The notes under the pieces are model-generated. The model saw nothing but the letters and a program-made list of their open reading frames with translations. It was not told the origin of the DNA and searched no databases. Positions 14,201 through 23,379 of a stretch of DNA of 64,000 nt are shown piece after piece. The first letter of the stretch is position 1. Every line of letters begins with the position of its first letter. This stretch comes from Plicaturopsis crispa FD-325 SS-3. Taxonomy: Eukaryota; Basidiomycota; Agaricomycetes; Amylocorticiales; Amylocorticiaceae. The translations under genes were made by a program, and so were the position numbers. Where the stretch lies: the NCBI GenBank assembly GCA_000827205.1, contig KN832563.1:1126863-1190862 (forward strand), written 5' to 3'.

Positions 14201-15056
14201 CAATAGATTCTCATATCTCATATCGTCTAACCCTCCATCCTAGCTACGTCGGAAAGTCGCCGTAGTCGAACAAGTCAACATCGAGGACTTGTCCCTTGAC
14301 TTTACTATCCCCGGATATGACATCGACCTACGGGTGAGTCCTTTTACCAATTTTACCATATCGTCTGCTAAACAAAGACTTCGCAGCCCGATGGACGCGA
14401 CATTCCCGTAACGTCCGACAATGTCGAGGAGTACATACATGAGGTACTGGATGCAATCATCGGGCAAGGTGCACAACTACAGGCCAAAGCATTCCGTGAC
14501 GGGTTCTCGAAAGTCTTCCCGATCACCGACTTGCACGCGTTCTCGGCGGATGAGCTGGTTATGCTGTTCGGTAACGCTGACGAAGACTGGACCCCCGAAA
14601 GTGAGTTCACCAATTATCATGTCTTGACCATTCTACTGACATACATACAACACCAGCTCTCGGAGAAGTCCTCAAAGCCGACCACGGCTTCAATGTCGAA
14701 AGCCGGTCCATACGTGACCTCGTAGAAATCATGTCGGAGTACGATGCAGCCACCCGACGGGACTACCTTCAATTCATCACCGGAAGTCCCAAGTTGCCCA
14801 TTGGCGGTACGTCCCCCTCCCTCTCACCAACTGTTTCTTTTTGCTGACACTAGGCACAGGCTTCCGAGGCCTGAACCCCCCGCTGACAGTCGTGCGCAAG
14901 CCCCACGAAGCGCCCCTCACCGCGGACGATTACCTCCCGAGCGTGATGACGTGCGTGAACTACCTCAAGCTGCCGGAGTATAGCTCGAAGGCGGTCATGC
15001 GCGAGAAATTGCGGACGGCGTTCAAGGAGGGCGTCGGGAGCTTCCACCTCTCTTGA
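8250..15056 (+). CDS. UFD4: HECT-type E3 ubiquitin ligase, UFD4/TRIP12 family
   Basis: This is a large E3 ligase of the ubiquitin-fusion-degradation pathway. The ATG at 8250 opens a Ser/Lys-rich disordered N-terminus, followed by a basic/acidic stretch ([14 protein letters not shown]) and an acidic run. An armadillo-like region begins near 9220 ('[20 protein letters not shown]') and includes '[20 protein letters not shown]' and '[20 protein letters not shown]', characteristic of UFD4/TRIP12. A long low-complexity middle follows. The HECT domain is at the C-terminus: '[17 protein letters not shown]', '[20 protein letters not shown]', '[16 protein letters not shown]', then '[17 protein letters not shown]', where the Cys is the expected ubiquitin-accepting residue. 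More than ten introns interrupt it. The protein end 'GSFHLS' is close to the HECT consensus, so the gene looks complete. Confidence 0.94.
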
Positions 15057-15402
15057 GTGACCTGTCTCGTCTTGAGTGCTTTCTCCTCGTACGTATGTCG
15101 TGTGGTGTCGTACGTCGTCGTGTCCATTCCTCCTGTCTAGTCTAGTCGTTTTTGCTCTCTCTTTTTTCTGTCTATGTGCTTTTACCTGTGTCGTGCTAGA
15201 ATGAACCCAATTTACACTACTACTTAACGGACGCCCAGCTTGTACGTACCCCATACCATACCTATAAAACGAAGTCAATCCCTCATGTTTATTGAACAAA
15301 AAGAACAAGAGCTCGCTCGATGCGGGGTAAGAATTTGCGCTTGTTTGGCTTCACCGTCCCGACTCAACGCTCGCCTCTTGACTATCTCGTCAACTCATAC
15401 TT
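15057..15402. other. Spacer between UFD4 and the GST gene
   Basis: This 346-base spacer includes the UFD4 3' end and the GST promoter with pyrimidine-rich stretches. No ORF or repeat stands out. Confidence 0.5.
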
Positions 15403-16574
15403 ATGGCTACCTCTACTGGCACCGTGGTTGTTCATCACTTGAACAACTCTCGCTCGCAACGTATTCTCTGGCTACTTGTTCGTTCCGTTTAAATTCAATT
15501 ATCACTTCCTTTTGCTGACAACGCCCAGGAAGAACTCGGTGTACCATACACGCTCAAGAAATATGAACGCATGCCAGACAAGCGCGCGCCGAAAGAGCTC
15601 CTCGCCGTGCACCCTCTAGGAAAGAGCCCGGTAATCACAGATGGGCCCGTTACGCTTGCGGAAAGCGGCGCGATAGTCGGTACGTTTGCTTGCATATCCG
15701 ACGCGCTATCTCCCCGCTGACGCATCACGCAGAGTACCTCATCGAGAGATACGGCGCTGGGAAAGCGACACCACCCGAGTCTGGAAAGATAGACAATCTC
15801 TACTGTGAGCTTGCCCTCTGACTGTCCGGGCTCGACACTAATCCTGCTCAAGTCACGCACTACAGCGAGGGCACCTTGATGCCTCTGCGCGTCAATGGCT
15901 ATGTATTTTCTCTCGTCCCCGACCATTCACCTTTCTATCTCCGGCCTATCGTCCGCCTCATAATGTCACAGCTCCAGCGCACCCTCGTCGATCCCGGTGT
16001 CGAAGCAAATATTGCTTTTGTAACGGCTCCCTTTTGCTATCTAGTGCTCGTTCTTCGCTAACACGAGCACCCCAGATCGACGCCCACCTCGAAAAGACGG
16101 GTGGCCTCTTTGCGGGCGGCGAGAACCTGACATCTGCCGACTACATGATGTCTTTCCCGCTCGAGGCACTCGCCGCGTCGAGCATCACCACTCCGCGCAT
16201 CGACACATTCTTGCGTAGAATACAGGCACGTCCCGCATATCAACGGGTGAGTGGGTCCACATCGTTCTAGATCTGTTTGCTGCTCTCTTTCTACTGTTTC
16301 TGGTCCCGGCGGCTTTTGCATAGATAATCTATCATGCAGGATTGTGATTGTGTTAGCCGTCCTCCGAGGCTTCACGTCTGCCTGCTCGCAGACTTCCGAG
16401 TCTGTGCCCGCATCTCGCTGCCCCTTCCGGTCACCCTGTCCCTTTGCGTGGCTCGCTCTAGAACAGTCGCAAACTTGCTCGGCATTGTCACTGCTCACAA
16501 CAACCATTCACATTTACTCTACATAGGCCCTGGTGCAAGGTGGTGACTACGCGTATGCAGGCGCGAAGCTATAA
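15403..16574 (+). CDS. Glutathione S-transferase
   Basis: This is a cytosolic-type GST with a thioredoxin-fold N-domain and a helical C-domain. The ATG at 15403 starts MATSTGTVVVHHLNNSRSQR; 'NSRSQRILWLLEELGVPY' is the family N-terminus, with Ser/Arg at the catalytic position rather than Tyr. 'HPLGKSPVITDG' carries the cis-Pro region, and 'LAESGAIVEYLIERYG' is the glutathione-binding ES motif. In the C-domain, 'GGLFAGGENLTSADYMMSFP' is the N-capping box region. The last exon encodes ALVQGGDYAYAGAKL and ends at TAA 16572-16574, after an unusually long intron of about 280 bases. About five introns are present. It belongs to the fungal GTT1-like/Ure2-like group broadly; the exact class is not resolved. 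Likely role: detoxification by glutathione conjugation or peroxide reduction. Confidence 0.9.
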
Positions 16575-16873
16575 ACCCGGGGCTGGTGAAGTGTCGACGC
16601 TCCATGTAGACAATCGTGGGTGGGTGGTATAAGTACAGGGCAGGTATTAATAAAGGTACAAAGACGCAGCTGGGACATGAAGGAAGAGACTACAAAGTGG
16701 TGATACAAGTGCTGCTCGGAAATTGGGATGCAAGTTACAAACTTGAAACGAAATGTTCAAAAGAAAGATTGTCCGTGTCTTTCATGCCAAGGATTGCGGC
16801 GGGAATGTCCTCCGTGCCCGAAAGGCCATATCCTTCTTCTCTTGGTCTGCTGAGGCAACATTCCTATACGCCC

Positions 16874-17543
16874 TTAGTATGAGGCCTCGGAGGCGGGCGA
16901 TGGTGCCTCTGCCTTCACTTCCGTAATGGGCTTCTCGTTTTCAGACGCTGACAGACGACGTCAGTATGAATGCCAGGGAAACGTATCCCGGACTCACATT
17001 TCTTCTCTGTCTCGCCGACATCTTTGTCGGATTCGACGCGCTGCGCGTCCTCGCCGTTCCAGTCATGGTCGATCATGCCGTTGTCGGTACTTATATCCAT
17101 CGACGCCGTCGTCCACGAAATAATTGTCCTTCTGTAGCCTCGCCTTCACGATGCTCTTATAGTGCTCTTCCGAGACCTCATCGTACAGGGTCTCTTCCTA
17201 CAGAAGCAAAGAGATCAGTGAAAGTCGCGACGCGCCCTGAGTCCAGACCGATACCAGTACTACACTCACCTCGAACACTTGGTTGTCGGCGCCTTCGTCC
17301 ACGAATTGATTGTCCTTCTGCAGCCTCGCCTTCACGTTGCTCTGATACTGCTCCTGAGAGATCTCATCATACAGGTTTTCTTCCTACACAAGCAAAGATA
17401 TCAGTGGAATTCGCGACGCCCTGAGTTCTGATAGATAGACGTACCATCCACGCTCGGTTATTACCGTAATTTTCACGAGCTCTCTTGTACTCAGCGAATT
17501 TCTCGAGTTTGTACTTTTGTTCGCGTTGAGATACGTTAGACAT
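16874..17543 (-). pseudogene. Relic of DNA polymerase alpha catalytic subunit N-terminus, with a duplicated exon
   Basis: Four exons can be read: 17445-17543, 17270-17383, 16998-17197 and 16874-16947, with GT..AG introns. Exon 1 gives MSNVSQREQKYKLEKFAEYK, the start typical of pol alpha p180. Exons 2 and 3 are near copies: 'LYDEISQEQYQSNVKARLQK' and 'LYDEVSEEHYKSIVKARLQK', each followed by N-x-FVD(E/D)G. This is the N-terminal family block. After 'VDDGVDGY' the pol-alpha-like continuation 'DNGMIDHDWNGEDAQ' lies one base out of frame. The exon total of 487 bases also leaves one extra base, so without it a 161-codon product ending EASPASEASY-like would be read ('APSPASEASY', stop 16874-16876). 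The exonuclease, polymerase and zinc domains are all absent. It is a truncated duplicate of a host gene. A sequencing error at the extra base cannot be excluded. Confidence 0.75.
17198..17441 (-). repeat. Tandem exon-plus-intron duplication inside the pol alpha relic
   Basis: The second exon and its upstream intron are repeated as the third exon and its upstream intron. Both introns share the string tcagggcg..tcgcga, then ccactgat.tctttgctt.tgtag, so the copied unit included intron sequence. Exon similarity is high at nucleotide level over about 110 bases. The span given covers one intron, one exon and the next intron; the second exon copy lies at 16998-17197. Confidence 0.7.
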
Positions 17544-17761
17544 AGCAGTGAGACGGTTTATGCGATTTCTGGTATTGTTGGAAGTAAAGGAGAGGTCGTG
17601 TTTTGACGCGACGCGCTGGGAAAGCGTTCTGGCGGCGCTTGAACTTGTAGACTACAACTTCAGCTTCAAGACTGTCAAGTCAAGGAGAGTCAAGGTTACC
17701 TAGTGTCTGCTCTCCCAGAAGCGCTTAAGCTTGACGACTTGTAAGGAAACGATAGGAAACG

Positions 17762-17767
17762 ACGCGT
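17762..17767. promoter_or_regulatory. MCB-like box (ACGCGT) upstream of the pol alpha relic
   Basis: The palindrome ACGCGT sits about 220 bases upstream of the relic's start codon. MluI cell-cycle boxes of this sequence control DNA-synthesis genes, POL1 among them, in yeasts through MBF. Close by, two copies of catttacg(c/a)gatcacg lie about 22 bases apart (near 17774-17812). That this box is a retained promoter element is inference. Confidence 0.35.
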
Positions 17768-18018
17768 CGACCCATTTACGCGATCACGTGGAGCCATTTA
17801 CGAGATCACGACAGTCCTTATGGCTAACCAGACAACTGAGTGGTTAGGTAGAATCCAATAGCGCAGAGAGCAAGAGAAGTAAGTAAACATGTCAGTAAAT
17901 GCCACTATCCAAAAACCGTCAGAAAACCCCATCCAAAGAATCCTAAACCCCAACCATACCCCCCTCCCCTCCCCATTAAAATTACCACTCAACCAAAAAA
18001 AAACCATCACGTTGACGC

Positions 18019-19602
18019 TCAAAAGCCCTCCGCCTCCCCACCATACCTCTTCGGAATCTCGCCGTCCGCGATGACCTCGCCGAGCGCCTTCTTGATCCCG
18101 TGCGTCCCGCCGCTGACGACGCGCATCTTCGCGCGCGTGGCCGCGGAGATGAGGGGCGTGAAGGCCCAGAAGATCCAGGAGAGGAGGGAGGGGACGTTGA
18201 TGAAGAATTTGCGGGCCTGTGGTGTACGGTGAGTTTAAGTTTTAGACGACAAACAGCGAGAGGGGTGAAGAGAGCAGAAGAGGGCAGTAGATGGGAGGGG
18301 CGACTTACAAGGAACTCGGGGTAATAGTCGCTAAAGATGCTCGTCGCCTCGCGCGCGGCGGCCTTGGAGTTCGGGTCCCGCGAGGAGAGGAGCGAGACGC
18401 CGGCGTAGTCGTGGACCTGGATGACCTGGTCGGTGGTGGTGAAGTCGAGCAGGGCGATGGATTTCTCCATGAGTGAGACGCGCCAGCTGGGTAGTTATGG
18501 AAAGGGGTAAGTAGCCAGTATATTTACGAAGGGGGGCTTGGCACGACGGAGGGACGTACCGTAGGAACCTCTGAATATCACCAAACACACCAGCTACGTC
18601 CTTCGCTGCAGCGCCGTACAGATTATACCTATTTGCATTCGTCCGCCACTAATCAGGCACTGCAACGCTGAGTCAACTAGACAAGGGACATACGTGACCG
18701 GCCGCCCCTCCTTATCCTTCCCATAGTTATACCCAAGCCCGCCAAACACATCCTCGGGGAAGCTCTCGGTAGCGACTGTGTCCGCCTTGAAGGAGGCCCG
18801 CCAGCGCAGGGTGGCGACGAGCATGTCGCGCGCTGCGGAGGGGTTGAGGTTGCTGCATGAACGCATATGTTAATACTCAAATCGAGGACCAAGGAGCGGG
18901 AAATGTGAGTGCAATGGGGGGAATGGAAACGCACCGGGCCCTTAAGAACTTCATGAGTATAACGCTCGCGCGCGCATCCGCGGGCTCGGGGGAGATGGTC
19001 ACGCCCCATAGCACGAGTGGGCCAGCGGCGAGAGCGGCGTCGCCCTCGTCGGGGAATGCGGCTGCGAGGATGTTCGGAATGTCTGCCTGTGCGTGGATAT
19101 GCGGGTTAGTGGGTGTGAAGTGCAGTGAGGGAGGTGAGGTGGAAAGTGAAGTGAGGTGGGAAGGTGCAGGGAGGTGGAAGGAAAGGAGTAATAGGACGCA
19201 CGCGGAACTCCTTGAGCGCCTTCCACTCGTCCGCCGTGAATTTCTCGGTGAGCGCGTTCTGCGGCTCGGGCTTCTCCTTCTCTTCTGCTTTCGTTTCACC
19301 TCCGGCTTTCGTCTCCTCTACTTTCGATTCTTCTGCCTTAATCTCTTCCGGCTTGGCTATGCGTGGTGTTTAATGAGAGCGATACGGGTATGGAGGAGGG
19401 ACGTACCGGTAGCAGCAGGCGCAGGCGCAGACTCGGGCGCCGCAGCGTCTGTCGTGGGCGGCACAGGGGCTGCACCCGGCGCTGGCGCAGGAGCGTCCGT
19501 CGTCGTCGCCGCCGCTGCACTAGTCGTCGCTGTTTCCGGTGCACTAGTCGTCGTCGCAGGAGCGGGTGCGTCGGTGGCTGTGGTAGGCGTTGTTGAAGAC
19601 AT
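18019..19602 (-). CDS. SFH5: Phosphatidylinositol transfer protein SFH5 (CRAL-TRIO)
   Basis: This is a Sec14-like protein of the endoplasmic reticulum/plasma membrane periphery. The ATG at 19602 begins MSSTTPTTATDAPAPATTTS, a long Thr/Ala/Pro-rich and then Glu/Lys-rich low-complexity N-terminus of ~110 residues. The CRAL-TRIO-N region follows ('LTEKFTADEWKALKEFRADI', 'ASVILMKFLRAR', 'MLVATLRWRASFKAD'), then the lipid-binding domain with 'FGGLGYNYGKDKEGRPVTYN', 'IQVHDYAGVSLLSSRDPNSK', 'FSDYYPEFLARKFFINVP', 'FWAFTPLISAATRAKM' and the end 'PKRYGGEAEGF'. The His-Asp-Tyr triplet matches the site where yeast Sfh5 binds haem, so haem binding is a reasonable inference. Several short introns are present. 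A 74-codon upstream ORF (start 19768) overlaps the start in another frame and may lower translation. Confidence 0.92.
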
Positions 19603-20577
19603 GGTGGTGGTCGTTGTGGACAAGGCAGGGAGCGCGTGTTCGGGACGGTGGCGGTGGGAAGGAAGGCGAAGAAGGCGGGCGTACTAAAGATTTGTCATCT
19701 GATAAGATTGCGTTCAATGCATCGGTGTGGCGCTGCGGAGACTTGGGAAACTTGAGCTTGGGAGACATGGTATGTTTGTAGGTTGGCAAATTGTGAATAA
19801 TAGGTGTATTTGTGGTTTATGATGATACATGAGTAGTAATGAGGGGTTTTGAAGGTTTCGAGGCTAAGTAGTAACATCCCCGACTCTTGGAACAAGAGAG
19901 GGTTGTGTCGGCAAGAAACGTAGAAACGTCGATTGCAGCTCAACCCGTGTGAAGATTACATAAGATGCCCCTATGTCCAGTACTCTGACTCCCGCGCGTC
20001 GTCTGCTCGTCGTCGACGCCGCAGCTCCGACGTACGTTCTGTACTTCAATAACGCCACGTTATGCCACATCATAGAACTGCAACTGCGTCTCCTAAATAT
20101 CACTTTAAACCCAGTCGAGCAGGCATTGACACACATCCCGCGCTAATCTGGACAGCGCTTACATTGTGATCGCTCGACGCCGCGGACTCCGTGTCGACTG
20201 CACTCACTTGTACACATTTACGGTCTCTGGATGTTGCCGTTCATACAAAAAAAAATCAGCACGCATTCGAGGACAAGGACAATGACTGCCGACACTGCGA
20301 CGTGTTCGTACGAAATGCGTAGGCGCGTCCAGTCTCTGTGCTCCCGGGCCGCTATTAACTTTTTGTGGCACTAACGCCTCAGGTCCTCACGTAGGTCCTT
20401 ATTCATGCTCTAGTTGAAGTATTTGAATGTTCTGTGTGTGGACAATGTTGACAGAGAAACAGCGTTGAATGTAGTGCTGCTACTTGGATGGTTGTAGTCT
20501 GTTGTAGTGTGCTGCCTCGGTGCTACCTTAGACTACAGCAATTTCAGTCAAGGTGTGGTGTGATGCGTCGCGGACGA
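19603..20577. other. SFH5 promoter side and gene-free stretch up to the gap
   Basis: This region contains an upstream ORF on the reverse strand (19544-19768, beginning MSPKLKFPKSPQRHTDALNA) that overlaps the SFH5 start. Beyond it no coding signal was seen on either strand. The stretch ends in the assembly gap, so a gene could be cut by it. Confidence 0.4.
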
Positions 20578-21474
20578 NNNNNNNNNNNNNNNNNNNNNNN
20601 NNNNNNNNNNNNNNNNNNNNNNNNNNNNNNNNNNNNNNNNNNNNNNNNNNNNNNNNNNNNNNNNNNNNNNNNNNNNNNNNNNNNNNNNNNNNNNNNNNNN
20701 NNNNNNNNNNNNNNNNNNNNNNNNNNNNNNNNNNNNNNNNNNNNNNNNNNNNNNNNNNNNNNNNNNNNNNNNNNNNNNNNNNNNNNNNNNNNNNNNNNNN
20801 NNNNNNNNNNNNNNNNNNNNNNNNNNNNNNNNNNNNNNNNNNNNNNNNNNNNNNNNNNNNNNNNNNNNNNNNNNNNNNNNNNNNNNNNNNNNNNNNNNNN
20901 NNNNNNNNNNNNNNNNNNNNNNNNNNNNNNNNNNNNNNNNNNNNNNNNNNNNNNNNNNNNNNNNNNNNNNNNNNNNNNNNNNNNNNNNNNNNNNNNNNNN
21001 NNNNNNNNNNNNNNNNNNNNNNNNNNNNNNNNNNNNNNNNNNNNNNNNNNNNNNNNNNNNNNNNNNNNNNNNNNNNNNNNNNNNNNNNNNNNNNNNNNNN
21101 NNNNNNNNNNNNNNNNNNNNNNNNNNNNNNNNNNNNNNNNNNNNNNNNNNNNNNNNNNNNNNNNNNNNNNNNNNNNNNNNNNNNNNNNNNNNNNNNNNNN
21201 NNNNNNNNNNNNNNNNNNNNNNNNNNNNNNNNNNNNNNNNNNNNNNNNNNNNNNNNNNNNNNNNNNNNNNNNNNNNNNNNNNNNNNNNNNNNNNNNNNNN
21301 NNNNNNNNNNNNNNNNNNNNNNNNNNNNNNNNNNNNNNNNNNNNNNNNNNNNNNNNNNNNNNNNNNNNNNNNNNNNNNNNNNNNNNNNNNNNNNNNNNNN
21401 NNNNNNNNNNNNNNNNNNNNNNNNNNNNNNNNNNNNNNNNNNNNNNNNNNNNNNNNNNNNNNNNNNNNNNNNNN
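20578..21474. other. Assembly gap (897 N)
   Basis: A run of N directly precedes the foldback element. Repetitive sequence is the usual cause of such gaps, so further copies of mobile DNA may be hidden here. Confidence 0.99.
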
Positions 21475-21498
21475 GGTTGACCAGGGTAAACGGATAAA

Positions 21499-21893
21499 CA
21501 CAAGGCGTGGCGCCAAGTTTTAGGCTCCCAAAATTGTGCCCAAAATATAGAGCAAATATCAAGTTTTTGGGTGACGTTTTGGGAGTCAAAAAGAATAGGT
21601 TTTGGTACAGCAACATTCATCCCAAAAGGAACAGGGCTGGCTTCCCAAAATCTTACATTTCGCGCCCGCGAAAGGCTGCGGGAGCGCGAAAGATTATCTT
21701 TTGGGGCTAGCCGAGCCTTTCGCGGGCGCAAAATGTAAGCTTTTGGGATCGCTGAAAGGGAAGATTTTGGGTGGCGTCCTGGCGTGCCAAAAGGAAAGAT
21801 TTTGGGGCCGAAACACCTCACCCTATATATTTCTTTTTGGCACCGATTTTGGGTATAATTTTGGGAGCCCAAAATTTAGCGCCACCCCTTGTG
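21499..21893. mobile_element. Foldback MITE-like DNA element, 395 bases
   Basis: Terminal inverted repeats of about 48 bases are visible. The left end cacaaggcgtggcgccaag and the reverse complement of the right end cacaaggggtggcgctaaa match with few differences and continue through ggctcccaaaatt. A second, inner inverted repeat of 34 bases pairs 21644-21677 with 21714-21747 (core gcgcccgcgaaaggct). The strings TTTTGGG/CCCAAAA occur more than a dozen times. The flanks are aaa on both sides, so a 3-base target duplication is possible. There is no coding capacity, hence a non-autonomous element; its superfamily cannot be named from this sequence. Confidence 0.8.
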
Positions 21894-23379
21894 AAAAGGC
21901 CATAATCCAAGCGGTCCGGCCGGATGATTCAGAATCCTAAGATGATTGCGGGTTCCGTCGCAAAGAGTGGTCATAGTGGCGACGGGCATATCCTGGGCGC
22001 TCTGCTGAACAGAGGGCATACGGGCTCATGTCGAAGTGAGGGTTGTGTGGGGGATCAGATAATACACTGGATATAAGTCCGAAGGCACGGATAGAATTCG
22101 GAGGTGCTCACCGCATCAATAGCGTCTTCAATAGCACGCTTCGGTACCTGGGCACCTGACTCGCACAGGCGGATGACATACCACCTCAACGGAGAATATT
22201 TCCCGAGTAGCTCTCAGGCTTCAGCATCTATGGTCGGTTTAAGTGTGCCTTTGGGTCAAAGCGGGCGGTAACCTCGAGGCAAAGGCAAAGTGGGTATTAA
22301 GTCCGCGGGATGCCAGTAAACGGTTGATCTAGCGTCGTGCGCAGCGCAGTGTTGGGCGTTCTCTACGCGTCGCCTCTGAGCACACTGTGTGTGGCTCTGC
22401 CTAGTCAATTATCGTACGACTCGATGGATTTGTAGATGACGAAGACTTGACCAATGGTTGTTCGTGTCGTTCTCCGCTCTGCCTGCCGCATGGGCCGCTG
22501 CCAATTCATGTAAGAGTCTGCGGCTGCGACGTCCTTGGTTACTAGCGGGTGTAGAATCATCAGTTGTCGCTGTGTTATCGTTGGGCTACCGCAAACGATG
22601 TGGACCGACCGGCGACAGCTATTGTATGTAGCCCATCAGGACCGAGGAAAAAATCGAACTCCTTGAAGAGCAGTATCACGTTGCACAGAGCAACGTGTAC
22701 CACCGACATGAAATTTATCCAACGGTCAGAACATGAGCTATACGTATGGGAAGGTGATACATGAACGCACCTATGCGTAAAATCAGACGCGATCCCCGGC
22801 GCGTCCACGTCACTGGGAGTGTTGGGCGAATTCGGGTAGCGGTTCAGATGCTGCCACCGGTGTCGCCCTGCGGGTTGTTGCGTTTTCTTGTGATGCAGCT
22901 AGTGTGCCCATACGTACTACGGGGTGGGAACTGGGCCGGGAATCTGCGTTCATTGAACGCAGCCAGGTTCTCGCTCGCAGTTCGCGCGATGCCTGCGGTC
23001 ACGCTCGCAAGGGGGTCCTAAGCAGCGAATGGACTGACATAGCACTGCCTGAGAGAGAGCCCCAGAAAGAGTCTAGGAGGAGTCGAGGCGGTGTGCGAGC
23101 GAGGAGTCGGATGAGCCGCGATAGCTGGAACGCGCTGGAAAGTTGAAAGGAGAATCCGAAAGAGGGGAGTAATAGCCCCTGAGTGTTTACATGACGTTTT
23201 GTACGATCTGGGCTGGTTTGCTCATGACCCCCGCCCTGTTTGACTTCAATTTCCCCGCAGTTCCCCGCTCAAAAATCACTTATTCCAGTCCGTTCCTTCT
23301 CTCTTCCCTACCACCATCTCAAAACGAGACACACACACAAAACCTAACGAAAAGCACTTGCACAAAACCTGTAGCCGCA
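21894..23379. other. Gene-free stretch
   Basis: No ORF with domain content, splice structure or coding-like codon use was found on either strand over 1.5 kb. The last ~200 bases are the presumed promoter and 5' leader of the next gene, with a pyrimidine-rich stretch and an ACACAC run. Confidence 0.45.

Noticed and set aside
1-16574. Idea that PSO2, aminotransferase, GST and the NRPS-like gene form a metabolite cluster
   Set aside because: The first three are housekeeping types with many introns and mixed orientation, the reductase is 25 kb away, and no regulator or transporter ties them together.
20488-21872. Several long open frames on both strands
   Set aside because: They are open only because they run through the N gap.
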